The notes beneath the pieces are model-generated. The model was not told the origin of the DNA. It made no database searches and was given only the letters and a program-made list of their open reading frames with translations. Both the position numbers and the translations under genes were made by a program. 64,000 nucleotides of DNA from Lewinellaceae bacterium. GTDB lineage: Bacteria; Bacteroidota; Bacteroidia; Chitinophagales; Saprospiraceae. The stretch lies in NCBI GenBank assembly GCA_016711435.1, contig JADJSY010000029.1, forward strand, positions 1 to 64,000. Direction: 5' to 3'. Of the stretch, positions 62,501 through 64,000 are shown one piece after another (position 1 is the first letter of the stretch; every line of letters starts with the position of its first letter).

Positions 62501-64000
62501 AATTTGGCTTTGAAAGCGATGGGCAGGCAATTGTCTGTTGAACCGATATCCAGTATCCCGGCGGGCACCAGGGCGCGCCCGTCCGGCCCCAAATGCACCA
62601 CGATCAAATTTTTACAAACAGCAAGCGGCGGCGTCATATCAAGTACGGTAATCTCAAATTGACAACTGCCGGTGTTACCGCAGGCATCAGTGGCAATATA
62701 GGTGAGCTGGGTTGTACCCACCGGAAATTGCGTTACGTCATCCAATACGCCCAGGGTATCTAATACAGCCGGATCGTTGCCAGGAAAATCCGACAACGCA
62801 CCCAACTTTGTCCGCATGGTATCGCCCTGCATCCAGCGCGCCTCAATGGAAGCAATATACGAGCACCCATCGCTGATGACGGCATCCGGCAAGGACACCG
62901 TTCCCCGGCACGCAGTCGCGTTCACGGTTACGGTCAGTTGAGCGGAACAAGCCAGATCGGGCGGCAAAGTATCCTGTATATCAATGAGTTGTATTCCTGA
63001 CTGCTCTTCCGACGTTTCTGTGTCCAGCAGGTACCAGTTTCTGAAAACCTGTTTAGACCGGCCACAGGTAGCGCCGATGCTGTCGACATGCGTAAAAATA
63101 ATGGCGCAGCCATCGATCGGAAAAATATGATCTGCATAAACGATATAGGGTTGTCCTGCCACAGCAGGAGCATAAGCGACCGAATCGGCGCACGCATACG
63201 TTACATCTGCCGGGAAAAGCACATCCTCCAGGTTACTTTTTGTCTGGTAGATAAATTGCTCGCAGGTAGAACTATTGCCGCTGTCGTCAGTAGCAGTCCA
63301 TACCCGGCGAGTAAATTTGAGAACTTGCGTAAGCGGATCGTACACGTCGACAAAATCAAGTGTGCTCAAAAAACTGGTGTCCGTCAGTGTACCGCAGGCA
63401 TCGCTGATTTGTGGAAAAGCGGTGGTAATACCGAGGCTGTCATATAAATATTCAGGCCAGGCTGAAGCAATTTCGCACGGAATAACAATATCCTCACACA
63501 ACATATTCGGCCCCTGCACATCTCGAACGGTGACGCTACCGGTACACATATTGGTATTGTGAATGTTCCTTACCCGAAACATATATGTTTTATCTTTATC
63601 TGTAATATTGAATATGCCGGGCAACCAGGGACCATTACCCAATGGCAACGATTTATCCACTTCCAGCAAATAACTTTCCGGGCAGCCTGGTTGTAAATTT
63701 TCCAGGAAAAAAGTAGCCGGAGGTATCGCTACACAGTTACTCCCCAGGCTGACTTCCCGGGCGGGCCAACAGTCGACGAGATGCGGAAAATTGTTGACGG
63801 TTACGGTGAAGGAGCAAGCCGCCGAATTGCCTTCTGCATCCGTTACGAGAAATGAATTGACGGTTTGTCCGATCGGAAATGGCTCCAGGTTTGATAAACC
63901 GCCGAGTTGTGTCAACACAAATCCCGGTTCATCGTCGTAGGCCACCACGGTATAGTTATACAAGGTGTCGCATTCGCCCGGCGCCAATGTAAAGGTTGTG
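59584..64000 (-). CDS. Giant T9SS surface protein with HYR-like and dockerin domains (5' truncated)
   Basis: At least 1470 residues; the frame is open to the window edge, so the start lies outside. Many HYR-like modules carry spaced Cys and TDACGNTGSCQFEITV-type strands; these repeat through the first ~1050 residues. A carboxypeptidase-like domain (~1085-1140) and a dockerin-like pair (STFDLLQISRHILGLD, then DANRSGLVTSFDVVELRKLI) follow, then an immunoglobulin-like module and a type A T9SS sorting domain (FALLQNQPNPFTDKTLIRFQ). The C-terminal part mirrors the protein at 7198-9399. It is probably a cell-surface adhesin or matrix protein. Confidence 0.85.
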   Translation of the reverse strand, partial: TTFTLAPGECDTLYNYTVVAYDDEPGFVLTQLGGLSNLEPFPIGQTVNSFLVTDAEGNSAACSFTVTVNNFPHLVDCWPAREVSLGSNCVAIPPATFFLENLQPGCPESYLLEVDKSLPLGNGPWLPGIFNITDKDKTYMFRVRNIHNTNMCTGSVTVRDVQGPNMLCEDIVIPCEIASAWPEYLYDSLGITTAFPQISDACGTLTDTSFLSTLDFVDVYDPLTQVLKFTRRVWTATDDSGNSSTCEQFIYQTKSNLEDVLFPADVTYACADSVAYAPAVAGQPYIVYADHIFPIDGCAIIFTHVDSIGATCGRSKQVFRNWYLLDTETSEEQSGIQLIDIQDTLPPDLACSAQLTVTVNATACRGTVSLPDAVISDGCSYIASIEARWMQGDTMRTKLGALSDFPGNDPAVLDTLGVLDDVTQFPVGTTQLTYIATDACGNTGSCQFEITVLDMTPPLAVCKNLIVVHLGPDGRALVPAGILDIGSTDNCLPIAFKAKLNKAGDCQAAPAFDDTMLLCCGDLGDTLTATLRVYDNAPPSGAVQDTFGIGHFAQCTTRVILRDTFPPLCDNLPDITVNCAEFDPTLAAYGNFPSSCVVDSSFIELDLSLFDTLCKTGQITRVFFIVNSIGQTSYCLQQITVEPAPQHYYVRFPDDLNMATCMASGDYGEPEIFQLPGGCEFIDVSFTDVVNTGIPNVCSEIERTWYVRNLCQFNSGIPLVTIPNPPFLTGPVVSAPGTTGEWAPTALFGNFWSPNTNGYQYKQTIRIIDNQPPVLENCLTNQLVVVDSSNNNTQLWNESYWEDPFNQTSNLCEAPVDLSITATDLCSGGALTFRYLLFLDLNGDEIQETVVSSDNLPGFNTIRYNNVNTPNNSGGTIRQFDERQVSASQKWGFALQVVQSTAQATAALRFNTLVAQNVYIVPQLPHGMHRIEWYITDECGNQTTCSSNFSIRDGKAPDIICPDETTIYFEENPGIATFQLADLLWSATDNCTPSNLLERGLRLSGVGTGFPAIAAQEIDFTCVADGNTDKVVEVWARDASGNARFCEVNVHVDSCDLEVPPQANHIVGMVTTEDGDGVKDVSILSYLVKGAGSLTLSDTTDLNGAYDIFVDPVSIGSAFTGGTAAVYPYKNTSPFNGVSTFDLLQISRHILGLDTLDSPYKIIAADANRSGLVTSFDVVELRKLILGIYDALPDNTTWRFVPATYVFPDPINPFEPVFPESDTSYYFLNGGLFDFIGLKVGDVNASVDPQNVDTDIPERRERVLALQTRQRSVADGEEFTATFSTLQPSEGFQFTMQYQDMELLEILPGKGMSSDQFAHFSEKNALTVSCENTKPSTFSLRFRAARAGELCDLLRLGSEITPAAAWLPGAENQVIPAHVALSFTDVDGFALLQNQPNPFTDKTLIRFQLPRASEATLRVFDSNGKVVFTQSGFFTQGMHSVMIDLTAVQPGVLYYQLETAEQRAVQKMIRF

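Overview
The window looks like a chromosome segment of a member of the Bacteroidota, most likely a Saprospiria-type bacterium. The evidence is type IX secretion (T9SS) C-terminal sorting domains on several proteins, HYR/dockerin-like cell-surface proteins, a TonB receptor with a carboxypeptidase-like N-terminal domain, MbnP-family and DUF2490 proteins, TAnnTTTG-type -7 promoter boxes and no clear Shine-Dalgarno sequences. The lineage is inferred from gene content, not from a marker search.

Layout. 0-11 kb: an APC permease, a carotenoid pair (crtI, crtB), a small sensor kinase, a dockerin/T9SS surface protein, and a YndJ-like/DUF1990 pair. 11-21 kb: a very large sensor kinase, RNase P RNA between two long hairpins, a DUF3037/HipA-like kinase pair, a cytochrome c, a lipoprotein hydrolase, a TatD-like hydrolase, a PepSY protein and YpdA. 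21-40 kb: an assimilatory sulfate-reduction region, nearly all on the minus strand. It holds a siroheme synthase fused to a TauE/SafE permease, cysI, cysJ, cobA-type SUMT, cysN, cysD, cysH, a YeiH-type permease and a cysteine-free CysH paralogue, with a TonB receptor, a DUF2490 protein and a ChrA transporter interspersed. 40-48 kb: a ketoacyl synthase III/AMP-ligase pair, two cupins, a methyltransferase, small membrane proteins and a TMTC-like TPR glycosyltransferase. 47-59 kb: housekeeping genes (thiL, lpxD, exodeoxyribonuclease III, pyrH, gpmI) around a probable MbnP/MbnH-type copper-protein cluster. 59.6-64 kb: a giant T9SS surface protein running off the right edge.

How the genes work together. 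The sulfur genes form a near-complete path: sulfate to APS (CysDN), reduction by CysH, then sulfite to sulfide by CysIJ with siroheme supplied by SUMT and the siroheme synthase. Two sulfur operons are each preceded by an unannotated leader peptide with four or five consecutive Cys codons, followed by a Rho-independent terminator. This is the architecture of cysteine-responsive ribosome-mediated attenuation. A 22-bp motif lies at both leader promoters and also near a promoter upstream of the TonB receptor, which suggests one sulfur regulon.

The second striking property is a system of intergenic palindromes. Almost every gap carries a long inverted repeat whose arms are degenerate 6-10-bp simple repeats. 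The left arm is always C-poor (G/T- or G/A-rich) and the right arm always G-poor. Arm families differ between loci. The arms often supply stop codons and even C-terminal tails, and some have entered coding sequences in frame. A separate element with about 51-bp terminal inverted repeats carries a decayed GxxExxY gene.

Sequence quality is uneven. Several genes are split by single-base changes in short homopolymers, and three palindrome centres contain implausible homopolymer-rich sequence. These splits are therefore reported as probable sequence errors rather than firm pseudogenes.
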